Counted from the stretch's first letter, positions 1-6,143 are shown. The stretch: DNA of 8,194 bases from Chloroflexota bacterium (GCA_003158495.1 PMJT01000044.1:1-8194); one strand, 5' to 3'. A program made the numbers and translations. The notes: generated by a model from the letters alone, not told the origin.

Positions 1-1
1 G

Positions 2-18
2 CCCCGGCCCATCCGGGG
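2..18 (-). terminator. Possible hairpin terminator after the proline iminopeptidase gene
   Basis: A 6-bp perfect inverted repeat, CCCCGG (2-7) and CCGGGG (13-18), with a five-base loop lies about 10 bases beyond the stop codon of the minus-strand peptidase gene. A T-tract on the minus strand would fall outside the window, so termination cannot be judged. Confidence 0.25.
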
Positions 19-27
19 GCCCGCGCC

Positions 28-981
28 TCAGCCGGGCAGTCTCGCGAACCGGTCCGTTGCCTCGACCAGGCGATCGACGATGCCCGGCTCAAAGGCGGCG
101 TGGCCGGCATCGGCCACAATTTCCAGCGTCGCCTCGGGCCACCGGCGATGGAGATCCCAGGCGTTGACGATGGGGCAGCACATGTCGTAGCGGCCGTGGA
201 CGATGACCGCCGGGATATGGCGGATGGCAGGCACGTTGTCCAGAAGCTGGTCGGGGTGGTCGAAGAAGCCGTGGTTGGTGAAGTAGTGCGACTCGATGCG
301 GGCCAGTGAGAGGGCTGCCTCCGGCTCGCTGAAGTGGGCGATCAGATCCGGGTCGGGCAGCAGCCGAATCGTGCTCCCCTCCCATGTCGACCAGGACTTC
401 GCGGCGATCAGCCGCGTTTCGATGTCGTCGCCGGTCAGGCGCCGGTAGTAGGCCGCCAGCAGATCGCCCCGCTCGGCCTCCGGGATCGGCGCGAGGAAAC
501 CCTCCCAGAGGTCCGGGAAGACGAAGCTGGCGCCCTCCTGATAGAACCAGCGGATCTCGTGCGGCCGGAGCATGAAGATGCCGCGCAACGCGAGCGCGGC
601 GACGCGGCCGGGGTGAGTCTGGGCGTAGGCCAGCGAAAGTGTGCTGCCCCACGAACCCCCGAAGACGACCCACTTCTCGACCCCGAGGTGCACCCGGATC
701 TTCTCGATGTCCTCGACGAGATCCCACGTGGTGTTGTGCTCGAGCGAGGCGTGGGGCGTGCTCTTGCCGGTGCCGCGCTGGTCGAAGAGCACGATGCGGT
801 AGACGTCCGGGTCGAAGAACTGGCGCTGGTTCGGCGTTGTCGGCGCGCCGGGTCCGCCGTGCACGAAGAGCACGGGCTTGCCGTCCGGTCGGCCGCTCTG
901 CTCGACGTAGATCTCGTGCAGTCCGGAGACCTTCAAGCGTTCGGTCTTGAACGGTTCGATCGGTGGATACAGGTCACGCAT
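28..981 (-). CDS. pip: Proline iminopeptidase (prolyl aminopeptidase, peptidase family S33)
   Basis: Cytoplasmic alpha/beta-hydrolase that removes N-terminal proline from peptides. The 317-residue product has the usual family length. Visible motifs are the oxyanion-hole HGGPG at residues 41-45, DQRG at 67-70, and the nucleophile elbow GGSWGS with Ser110. The acid Asp266 is in GRYD and the base His294 in DAGH. This spacing closely matches characterised proline iminopeptidases (Ser113/Asp268/His296 in the Serratia enzyme, from memory). No signal peptide is seen. I chose the ATG at 981 because the protein then begins MRDLYPPIEP, the normal family N terminus. The frame stays open upstream to about 1371, but that part has no family similarity. 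There is no Shine-Dalgarno; a TAGACT box ends 7 bases before the ATG, so the mRNA is probably leaderless. It is transcribed divergently from the sortase gene. Confidence 0.95.
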   Translation of the reverse strand: MRDLYPPIEPFKTERLKVSGLHEIYVEQSGRPDGKPVLFVHGGPGAPTTPNQRQFFDPDVYRIVLFDQRGTGKSTPHASLEHNTTWDLVEDIEKIRVHLGVEKWVVFGGSWGSTLSLAYAQTHPGRVAALALRGIFMLRPHEIRWFYQEGASFVFPDLWEGFLAPIPEAERGDLLAAYYRRLTGDDIETRLIAAKSWSTWEGSTIRLLPDPDLIAHFSEPEAALSLARIESHYFTNHGFFDHPDQLLDNVPAIRHIPAVIVHGRYDMCCPIVNAWDLHRRWPEATLEIVADAGHAAFEPGIVDRLVEATDRFARLPG

Positions 982-988
982 GCGGCCC

Positions 989-994
989 AGTCTA
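989..994 (-). promoter_or_regulatory. Putative -10 box of a leaderless promoter for the proline iminopeptidase gene
   Basis: Read on the minus strand, TAGACT sits within CGCTAGACT and ends 7 bases before the ATG. This is the spacing expected if transcription starts at the start codon itself. The same nine bases occur 8 bases before the S51 peptidase ATG. I see no clear TTGACA-like -35 element. Confidence 0.45.
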
Positions 995-997
995 GCG

Positions 998-1295
998 ACG
1001 GACCCTGGCGATCGGCGAGGGCCGGCGCTCCTCCTCGACTCGTTCGGACAGGTAGGCCTGGTGCGTTTGGCCCAGGCGGGATGCCGTAGACCGCCCAGGC
1101 CCGTCGGGGCCAGTCGCACGCGGACCAATGCACGGTAGTTGTCTGGGCTCCCCGATCGTAGTGTCGACCTACCAAATCTCTCAAGTGGCTCCTCACGCAG
1201 AGCGCGTGTTGCGCAGTCGCTCCCATCCTGCGCCGCCCGGTCTGCCTTCCCGTGACTGCCACTCGGACGACACCGGCGCAGAGGGTGCCAGCTAC
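998..1295. other. Divergent intergenic region without a recognisable gene
   Basis: This stretch between the two divergent start codons has open frames on both strands, but none encodes a recognisable protein, and the sortase frame open from 1128 looks like untranslated leader. A weak 6-bp inverted repeat, GCCTGG (1056-1061) with CCAGGC (1072-1077), is present. I could not identify a convincing -35/-10 pair for the sortase gene. Confidence 0.5.
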
Positions 1296-2096
1296 ATGAC
1301 CAGACTCTCCGAATCTGCGCCCGAGTCCCGAGCAGGCAGCCCCCAGCGTCGTCGACACCGCTTGCTTGCAAAGTCCGGCCTGCTGCTCCTTCTCGCCGTG
1401 GCTTCGTGTTTCGCGGCCGTCTCAGCCGTGGCCGTGGCAGCGTCCGGCATCGCCGACGGCGCGGCTGCGTCAGTGTCGGCCGCCACCTCCTCGGCTACGC
1501 CGTCGGTTGCGGGTCCCTCGCCCGCCCTGGAGGTCCCTCCGTCTCCGGCCACGACGCCTTCGCCGGCTCCGAGCCTGGCCCCAACCGGCGACGTTGCGGC
1601 CTCACCGAGCGTCACCGCGTCGCCGGTGGCGGCCCCGACTGCGACAGTGGCGGCGCCCACGACCAGACCCACGACGAAGCCCGCGGCCGTACGTCCGGCC
1701 GTCACCACCACCCGAAACAGCCTGGCCATTCCCGCGCTGGGGATCGACGCGCCGATTGGCGTCACCACGTGCGGGGGGCTGATCCCGAACGGCATCTGGC
1801 ACTGGACGTGTGCCGGCCAGAACAACTTCTACCTGCTTGGCCACGCGTGGGGCGTCTTCAAGTCACTGCACGATGGCTACCACGCTGGTCTCCTGACCGC
1901 CGGCATGGTCGCGACCTACACGGACCGCTCTGGAGCGGTTCACCGCTACCGGCTGCTCTGGGTCGAGGAACTGACCGTGGCCGTCTGGGGCAAGGGCGCC
2001 GCATGGGCGGCAACTTCCGGACCCGTCATCACGCTGCAGACGTGCGACGGGGCGACGGACGCCTACCGGATCATCGTCCGCTTCGTGCCCGCCTGA
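1296..2096 (+). CDS. Membrane-anchored class E/F-like sortase (cysteine transpeptidase)
   Basis: Sortases cleave sorting signals of exported proteins and join them to cell-surface amines. The 266-residue product has a basic N terminus, one hydrophobic anchor at about residues 27-50, a low-complexity Pro/Ala/Ser/Thr linker at about 52-139, and a C-terminal sortase domain from LAIPALGI (143) to the end. The catalytic residues are His183 (LLGHAW), Cys250 (TLQTC) and probably Arg258 (YRIIVRF). Two further cysteines, Cys159 and Cys172, could form a disulfide. I chose the ATG at 1296 because the anchor follows directly and GAGGGT (1281-1286) gives a ribosome binding site with a 9-base gap; the frame is open back to 1128. 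The class is uncertain: the short domain and TLxTC signature fit E/F rather than A. No substrate with an LPxTG-like tail is visible in the window. Confidence 0.9.
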   Translation: MTRLSESAPESRAGSPQRRRHRLLAKSGLLLLLAVASCFAAVSAVAVAASGIADGAAASVSAATSSATPSVAGPSPALEVPPSPATTPSPAPSLAPTGDVAASPSVTASPVAAPTATVAAPTTRPTTKPAAVRPAVTTTRNSLAIPALGIDAPIGVTTCGGLIPNGIWHWTCAGQNNFYLLGHAWGVFKSLHDGYHAGLLTAGMVATYTDRSGAVHRYRLLWVEELTVAVWGKGAAWAATSGPVITLQTCDGATDAYRIIVRFVPA

Positions 2097-2105
2097 GTCG
2101 GACGG

Positions 2106-2127
2106 GCGGCCGGGCCGCTTCCTATTT
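2106..2127 (+). terminator. Possible weak terminator after the sortase gene
   Basis: GCGGC (2106-2110), a CGG loop and GCCGC (2114-2118) form a short GC hairpin 9 bases after the sortase stop codon. It is followed by the T-rich TTCCTATTT (2119-2127). The stem is only 5 bp, so this is a weak call. Confidence 0.35.
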
Positions 2128-2246
2128 GCTAACGGCGCGCAAGCCCTTCCCGAGCCGGAATCGTGGGCCATGATCCAGGTCGGGGCATGAGCTGAGGCGA
2201 CAAACCCGGCACACGCTCGCCCGGCGCAACTACATCGCCGACGACG

Positions 2247-2280
2247 CCCGGAAAGGCGGAGGCCGACCCCACTTTCCGGG
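2247..2280. repeat. Perfect 9-bp inverted repeat upstream of the unknown-gene/tpl operon
   Basis: CCCGGAAAG (2247-2255) is exactly complementary to CTTTCCGGG (2272-2280), with a 16-base spacer. It lies about 115 bases before the start of the first gene of the operon. It could be a regulator-binding site or an RNA hairpin in the leader. No other recognisable element was found in the gene-free stretch between 2128 and 2393. Confidence 0.5.
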
Positions 2281-2382
2281 ACATCGCCGAGGCCAGATTG
2301 CGACTATGTTGTTCTCGCGCAGCGTTTCGACGGCCCACGGCCGAGCTTCCCGGGCCAGGTTTGGAGTTGCGCGACGAGTTTC

Positions 2383-2387
2383 AGGAG
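2383..2387 (+). promoter_or_regulatory. Ribosome binding site that decides the start of the 2394 gene
   Basis: AGGAG directly abuts an in-frame ATG at 2388, which is too close to serve it. It is 6 bases from the in-frame GTG at 2394, an ideal gap. GTG is therefore the better start. Confidence 0.55.
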
Positions 2388-2393
2388 ATGATC

Positions 2394-3683
2394 GTGACCA
2401 CCGTCGCCGACCAGGACTCGAGTTCTCACCTCAGGCATCGATTGGCGATGCCCGCCGACCGGCTGGATCAGATCAACGCGTTTCTCCTGGATCCCGAGGC
2501 TCGGATCGTCAACGATCTCCTCGCCGTGGTAGCCCGCTACGGATCCACGGACGAGATCAACCGCAAGGCCCGTGAGGCCGGTGCGCTGCCGGCTTTGCTC
2601 GACCGGGTTCGGACGGCCAGCCCGGACTACTTCGCGGACCTGGAGTGGCTTGCCGAGCAGCGCGATCGAGGCGCCTTCGTGAGCATCGCCGACTACCGGC
2701 GTGCTGTCCTGGGCGACCGCCTCGATTCGATGACATTCGACGACGCTTTGGCCGTAACCCTCGAGGTCAGCGCCCTCCAGTACTTCCCGTGGGCGATCGC
2801 CGCCGCCCGACGCGCGATCGCGGATCGGTCGCTGCTGCCCGGCCGCTGGATCCGCGTCCGAAAGATGAACGAGCAGGAAGTCGACGGCGATCTGGCGGCC
2901 GTGGCGGCGGCCATGCAGATCATCGGCGCCAGCGTAGTGGAAACGCTCGACACGAAGGGCACCGACGGTTCGAACATCCACCTCAACGGCCCGGAGACGA
3001 TCACGGGCTACTTCGGCGGCGTCGGCCAGCCCAACGACCACGCGCTCCGCTGGGTGGACGAGTACCTCCACTACTACACGGAGTTCGGCGTGCGGCAGGT
3101 GCTCAACGTCAACCCTGGCACCGTCCTGGCCGCTTTCCTCCTGTACAGGCTGGGCGTGGACATCGAATTCAAGGTTTCGGTCTTCATGGGGACCGACAAC
3201 CCATTCTCGGGGCTCTGGCTCCTCATGGCGGCGAGGCTGCTTGCCCGCGAGGACGGCAGCACGCCGCTCGTGGGGCTCAACTGGAGCAACTCCGTGGACA
3301 ACCCCACGCTCGAGATCGCGGCCCAGATCCGCAAGGCGCTCGGCCTCGAGGATGCCGTCCGCTTCGAGCACCACATCACCGAGGGCTACCGGAGCATCGT
3401 CCGCCAGCCCTACGACCGGCGCGCCGAACTGCTCGACCTGGCGGATTGCGTGCCAAACATCTCCGCAAAGCACGAAGGTGGCGATCCGCCTGCCGATGCT
3501 GCACGGCCGCACCCGTCCGACATCCTCGACTATTTCCGCGACAAGGCCGAGGTCATCGCCAGCGGCGATTGGGACGCGCTCCGGTACAACTTCATGGACA
3601 AGCTCGACGCCACCAACCATACGGCTCGTGCCCTGACAGAGCACGGCCTCAGCTTCGTCGCCGCGAGAAACCTGCACCGGTGA
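2394..3683 (+). CDS. Uncharacterised protein, first gene of the tyrosine phenol-lyase operon (possible TIM-barrel enzyme)
   Basis: I do not recognise this 429-residue family. It has no signal peptide and no convincing membrane segment. From about residue 150 the chain alternates predicted strands and helices in a barrel-like order: WIRVRKM (152-158), SVVETLDTKG (180-189), VRQVLNVNPG (233-242), IEFKVSVFMGTDNP (257-270), PLVGLNWSN (291-299), VRFEHHITE (322-330) and VPNISAKHEGG (353-363). Glu183, Glu325, His326, His327, His360 and Glu361 at strand ends could bind a metal. The fold and metal site are inference. The start is GTG 2394, chosen because AGGAG is 6 bases upstream; ATG 2388 would add two residues, and ATG 2448 (MPADRL) is a shorter alternative without a clear ribosome binding site. 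The stop is 37 bases before the lyase start, so co-transcription is likely. A role in tyrosine or phenol metabolism is suggested by context only. Confidence 0.85.
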   Translation: MTTVADQDSSSHLRHRLAMPADRLDQINAFLLDPEARIVNDLLAVVARYGSTDEINRKAREAGALPALLDRVRTASPDYFADLEWLAEQRDRGAFVSIADYRRAVLGDRLDSMTFDDALAVTLEVSALQYFPWAIAAARRAIADRSLLPGRWIRVRKMNEQEVDGDLAAVAAAMQIIGASVVETLDTKGTDGSNIHLNGPETITGYFGGVGQPNDHALRWVDEYLHYYTEFGVRQVLNVNPGTVLAAFLLYRLGVDIEFKVSVFMGTDNPFSGLWLLMAARLLAREDGSTPLVGLNWSNSVDNPTLEIAAQIRKALGLEDAVRFEHHITEGYRSIVRQPYDRRAELLDLADCVPNISAKHEGGDPPADAARPHPSDILDYFRDKAEVIASGDWDALRYNFMDKLDATNHTARALTEHGLSFVAARNLHR

Positions 3684-3705
3684 GTCTCCGCGCCTGACGC
3701 GCGAA

Positions 3706-3715
3706 AAGGAGAAGG
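3706..3715 (+). promoter_or_regulatory. Strong ribosome binding site of the tyrosine phenol-lyase gene
   Basis: AAGGAGAAGG precedes the ATG at 3721: AAGGAG ends 9 bases before it and GAAGG ends 5 bases before it. It fills the short gap after the upstream gene, supporting translation from a shared mRNA. Confidence 0.7.
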
Positions 3716-3720
3716 TACCG

Positions 3721-5133
3721 ATGGCGAACGACACTCTCCACACCATGGGCCAGCAGCGCGGCCGTCGATCGTGGGCCGAGCCGTGGAAGATCAAGATGGT
3801 CGAGCCGCTCACGGTGACCGACCGCCCCACGCGCGAGGCGGCCCTGCGAGAAGCCGGCTACAACACGTTCCTGCTCCGCTCGGACGACGTCTACATCGAC
3901 CTGTTGACCGACTCCGGCACGTCTGCCATGAGCGACCGGCAGTGGGCCGGCATGATGCTCGGCGACGAGTCCTACGCCGGGAGCCGCAACTTCTACCATA
4001 TGGAGGAGGCGGTCCGGCGCTACTACGGCTACGCCCACGTCGTGCCAACCCATCAGGGCCGCGGGGCCGAGCACCTGATCAGCCAGGCGCTGATCAAGCC
4101 CGGCGACCATGTTCCCGGCAACATGTATTTCACGACTACGCGCCTGCACCAGGAACTGGCGGGCGCCACGTTCCACGACGTCATCGTCGACGAGGCACAC
4201 GACCCGCAGTCGCTCCACCCGTTCAAGGGCAACGTGGACATGGCCAAGCTGCGGGCCCTGGTGGCCCAGGTCGGCGCCGCGAAAATCCCTTACGTGTCGC
4301 TCGCCGGCACGGTCAACATGGCCGGCGGCCAGCCCGTCTCGATGGCCAACGCGCGCGAGCTCCACGAATACTGCCGCGGGCTCGGCATCAAGGTCCTGCT
4401 CGACGCGACGCGCATGGTCGAGAACTCGCTCTTCATCCAGGAACGCGAGGACGGCTACGCCGACCGGTCGATCGCCGCCATCCTGCTCGAGTTCTGCTCT
4501 CACACGGACGGCGCCTGGATGAGCGCCAAGAAGGACAACCTGGTCAACATCGGCGGCTGGCTGGCCGTCAACGACGCGGATGTATTCGAGGAACTGCGCA
4601 ATCTCGTCGTGGTTTACGAGGGCTTGCACACGTACGGCGGCATGGCCGGCCGCGACATGGAAGCCCTCGCGATCGGGATCGCCGAGGCCGTCCAGGATGA
4701 GCACGTCCGGTCGCGCGTCGGCCAGGTTCGGTATCTCGGCGAATTGCTGACCGAATGGAACATCCCGATCGTCCAACCGATCGGCGGCCACGCCATCTTC
4801 CTCGACGCGAAGCGCTTCTACCCGCACCTCGCCCAGGACCTCTTCCCGGCCCAGACGCTCGCTTGCGAGCTGTACCTGGATTCCGGGATCCGGTCCATGG
4901 AGCGCGGGATCGTGTCGGCCGGCCGCGACCCGGAGACGGGCGACCACAAGCGCCCAAAGCTCGAACTCACCCGGCTCACGATCCCCCGCCGCGTCTACAC
5001 CCAGGCGCACATGGACGTCGTGGCCGAGTCCGTCAAGGCCTGCTTCGACGCCCGCGACTCGGCCCGCGGCCTGCGAATGGTCTACGAGCCGAAATACCTG
5101 CGCTTCTTCCAGGCTCGCTTCGAACCGATCTAG
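3721..5133 (+). CDS. tpl: Tyrosine phenol-lyase (beta-tyrosinase), PLP-dependent
   Basis: Cleaves L-tyrosine to phenol, pyruvate and ammonia using pyridoxal phosphate in the cytoplasm. The 470-residue protein aligns by eye along its length with the Citrobacter freundii enzyme, as recalled, with a constant offset of 14. Conserved are Tyr85 (Tyr71 in Citrobacter), Arg114 (100), Thr138 (124), Asn199 (185), Asp228 (214), Arg231 (217), the PLP lysine Lys271 in SAKKD (257) and the carboxylate-binding Arg418 (404). Arg395 in SMERG (381) and Phe462 in RFF (448) separate tyrosine phenol-lyase from tryptophanase, which has Ile and His there. Met288 of the phenol pocket is Leu302 here, a mild change. 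The start has a strong ribosome binding site; the N terminus is 14 residues longer than the enterobacterial enzyme. It is the second gene of a probable two-gene operon. A GC hairpin follows the stop. Confidence 0.95.
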   Translation: MANDTLHTMGQQRGRRSWAEPWKIKMVEPLTVTDRPTREAALREAGYNTFLLRSDDVYIDLLTDSGTSAMSDRQWAGMMLGDESYAGSRNFYHMEEAVRRYYGYAHVVPTHQGRGAEHLISQALIKPGDHVPGNMYFTTTRLHQELAGATFHDVIVDEAHDPQSLHPFKGNVDMAKLRALVAQVGAAKIPYVSLAGTVNMAGGQPVSMANARELHEYCRGLGIKVLLDATRMVENSLFIQEREDGYADRSIAAILLEFCSHTDGAWMSAKKDNLVNIGGWLAVNDADVFEELRNLVVVYEGLHTYGGMAGRDMEALAIGIAEAVQDEHVRSRVGQVRYLGELLTEWNIPIVQPIGGHAIFLDAKRFYPHLAQDLFPAQTLACELYLDSGIRSMERGIVSAGRDPETGDHKRPKLELTRLTIPRRVYTQAHMDVVAESVKACFDARDSARGLRMVYEPKYLRFFQARFEPI

Positions 5134-5155
5134 GCCCCGCTGCGCTGCCGGGGCC
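5133..5155 (+). terminator. GC-rich hairpin at the end of the tyrosine phenol-lyase gene
   Basis: GGCCCCG (5133-5139) and CGGGGCC (5149-5155) form a perfect 7-bp stem with a 9-base loop, beginning at the last base of the stop codon. No T-tract follows, so it may be a Rho-independent terminator of the GC-rich type or only an mRNA 3' stabiliser. Its right arm overlaps the first copy of the 20-bp direct repeat. Confidence 0.4.
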
Positions 5156-5232
5156 GCTAGACTCGGCCGGCGCAGCCGCGCGCGGGCCGCAACGCGGCCA
5201 GGGGCGACGCCGGGGGCCGCTAGACTCGGCCG
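5150..5232 (+). repeat. Pair of 20-bp direct repeats, 63 bases apart
   Basis: ggggccgctagactcggccg occurs at 5150-5169 and again, identical, at 5213-5232. Between the copies lies a hairpin, GGCCGC (5185-5190) AAC GCGGCC (5194-5199). The second copy ends 2 bases before the S51 peptidase ATG and carries its putative -10 box. The pair looks like a small tandem duplication of a promoter region. Confidence 0.75.
5221..5226 (+). promoter_or_regulatory. Putative -10 box of a leaderless promoter for the S51 peptidase gene
   Basis: TAGACT ends 8 bases before the ATG at 5235, and no Shine-Dalgarno is visible. This matches the arrangement before the proline iminopeptidase gene. The upstream repeat copy has the same box at 5158-5163 and could be a second start site. 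No clear -35 element is seen. Confidence 0.45.
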
Positions 5233-5234
5233 TC

Positions 5235-5945
5235 ATGAACGGCTTGATCGCTCTCGTCGGCTCCGGCGAGTTCACAGCGGCTATGGCCGAAGTGGACCGA
5301 TCGCTGCTGGCGGCCACGGGCCGCGACCGGCCACGCGTGGCGATCGTGCCGACGGCCTCGTGGCCGGACGGCGAAGCCGTCTTCATGCGCTGGGCGGCCC
5401 AGGGCGAGGCCCACTTCTCCGCTCTCGGGGCGGTGCCGGTACCGGTACTGATCCGCGATCGAGCCTCGGCCGACAACCCGGCTTTCGTGGCCGGCATTTC
5501 GGGCGCCGACCTCGTCTACTTCTCCGGCGGCAAGCCGGGCCACCTGCTGGCGACGCTCCGAGACAGCGCAGCAGGCTCTGCCCTGCGAGAGGCACACGCG
5601 CGAGGCACGGTGATCGCGGGTTGCTCGGCCGGGGCGATGGTGCTGGGCGGGCATCAGCTGCGCGGCGGCGGCCGGCGCATGTTCGAGCCGCCGATCGGCT
5701 GGCAGGAAGGGCTGGGCCTCGTGCCCAACCTCGTGATCGTGCCCCACTACGATGCCATCCCGGAAACGCTCGTGGCACCGCTGGTCATGGCCGCACCGAA
5801 GGGGGCGATCGTCATTGGCATCGACGAGGAGACAGCCATCGTCGGTCGCGACGGAAAGTGGCAGGTCATGGGCCGTGGCCGCGTAACGGTATGGCGAGGG
5901 CTGAGACGCGAACGTCACCGCGCCGGTTCGGCCGTTTCGTTCTGA
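5235..5945 (+). CDS. Peptidase family S51 protein (peptidase E / cyanophycinase-like serine peptidase)
   Basis: Family S51 contains dipeptidase E, which cleaves Asp-Xaa dipeptides, and cyanophycinase; both have a class I glutamine-amidotransferase-like fold with a serine nucleophile. The 236-residue product starts with IALVGSGEF, has RVAIVPTAS at 34-42 and FSGGKPGHL at 96-104. The nucleophile elbow AGCSAGAM has Ser131, and a candidate catalytic His171 lies in VPHYD. The GIDEETAIV motif at 195-203 is typical of the family. Length matches peptidase E (about 230) better than cyanophycinase (about 270 or more), but the exact substrate cannot be told. No signal peptide is seen, so it is probably cytoplasmic. 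The frame is open far upstream through the lyase gene, but homology starts at this ATG, which follows a promoter-like box directly. The C-terminal tail of about 15 residues is Arg-rich and not conserved. Confidence 0.88.
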   Translation: MNGLIALVGSGEFTAAMAEVDRSLLAATGRDRPRVAIVPTASWPDGEAVFMRWAAQGEAHFSALGAVPVPVLIRDRASADNPAFVAGISGADLVYFSGGKPGHLLATLRDSAAGSALREAHARGTVIAGCSAGAMVLGGHQLRGGGRRMFEPPIGWQEGLGLVPNLVIVPHYDAIPETLVAPLVMAAPKGAIVIGIDEETAIVGRDGKWQVMGRGRVTVWRGLRRERHRAGSAVSF

Positions 5946-5950
5946 TCAGA

Positions 5951-5971
5951 GGGCGTAGGGAGAACACGCCC
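5951..5971 (+). terminator. Possible hairpin after the S51 peptidase gene
   Basis: GGGCGT (5951-5956) pairs perfectly with ACGCCC (5966-5971) across a 9-base loop, starting 6 bases after the stop codon. No T-tract follows. The position fits a transcript end but the call is weak. Confidence 0.3.
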
Positions 5972-6048
5972 GGGCCGACTGGCCAGGGCGACGCGTGCAT
6001 CGACTGCGAGTGACCTCGCCCATCTCCGTCCTCTCGAGACGATCGTTA

Positions 6049-6076
6049 TCAAGCCGCAAGGAGAGCCAGCCGACAT
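6049..6076 (+). promoter_or_regulatory. Possible sigma-28 (flagellar/chemotaxis) type promoter before the chemotaxis receptor
   Basis: TCAA (6049-6052) followed after 16 bases by GCCGACAT (6069-6076) resembles the flagellar sigma factor pattern TAAA, 14-16 bases, GCCGATAT; the -10 half matches 7 of 8 positions. It lies 67 bases before the receptor ATG. A chemotaxis receptor is a typical member of this regulon, but a single match in GC-rich DNA is weak evidence. Confidence 0.3.
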
Positions 6077-6143
6077 TGCCAATACGAAGCGCTCCGGTAG
6101 GACTTGTGCCGAAGTCGACTGCGGGCGAATTGGGAGGTCGAAC

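Noticed and set aside
334..1089. Plus-strand open frame of 251 codons across the proline iminopeptidase gene
   Set aside because: It runs antisense to a clear S33 peptidase and has no motif of its own.
982..1371. N-terminal extension of the proline iminopeptidase frame to 447 residues
   Set aside because: The extra part is Arg/Gly/Pro-rich, without family similarity, and would overlap the divergent sortase start. The family N terminus begins at ATG 981.
2304..3830. Long minus-strand open frame of 508 codons opposite the unknown protein gene
   Set aside because: It is the antisense of a gene with strong start, ribosome binding site and operon context. Its translation is rich in Arg, Val, Asp and Glu with no recognisable motif, as expected for a GC-rich mirror frame.
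3649..5010. Long minus-strand open frame of 453 codons opposite tyrosine phenol-lyase
   Set aside because: The plus strand unmistakably encodes the lyase. The antisense translation shows no domain and is a codon-bias shadow.
4755..5234. Upstream extension of the S51 peptidase frame to 396 residues
   Set aside because: It runs through the end of the lyase gene in another frame, and its translation is a shadow. The S51 homology begins at ATG 5235.
5946..6143. Cyclic-di-GMP riboswitch before the chemotaxis receptor
   Set aside because: Such riboswitches often precede motility genes, so I looked for the conserved core sequences and tetraloop-receptor pattern, but they are absent.
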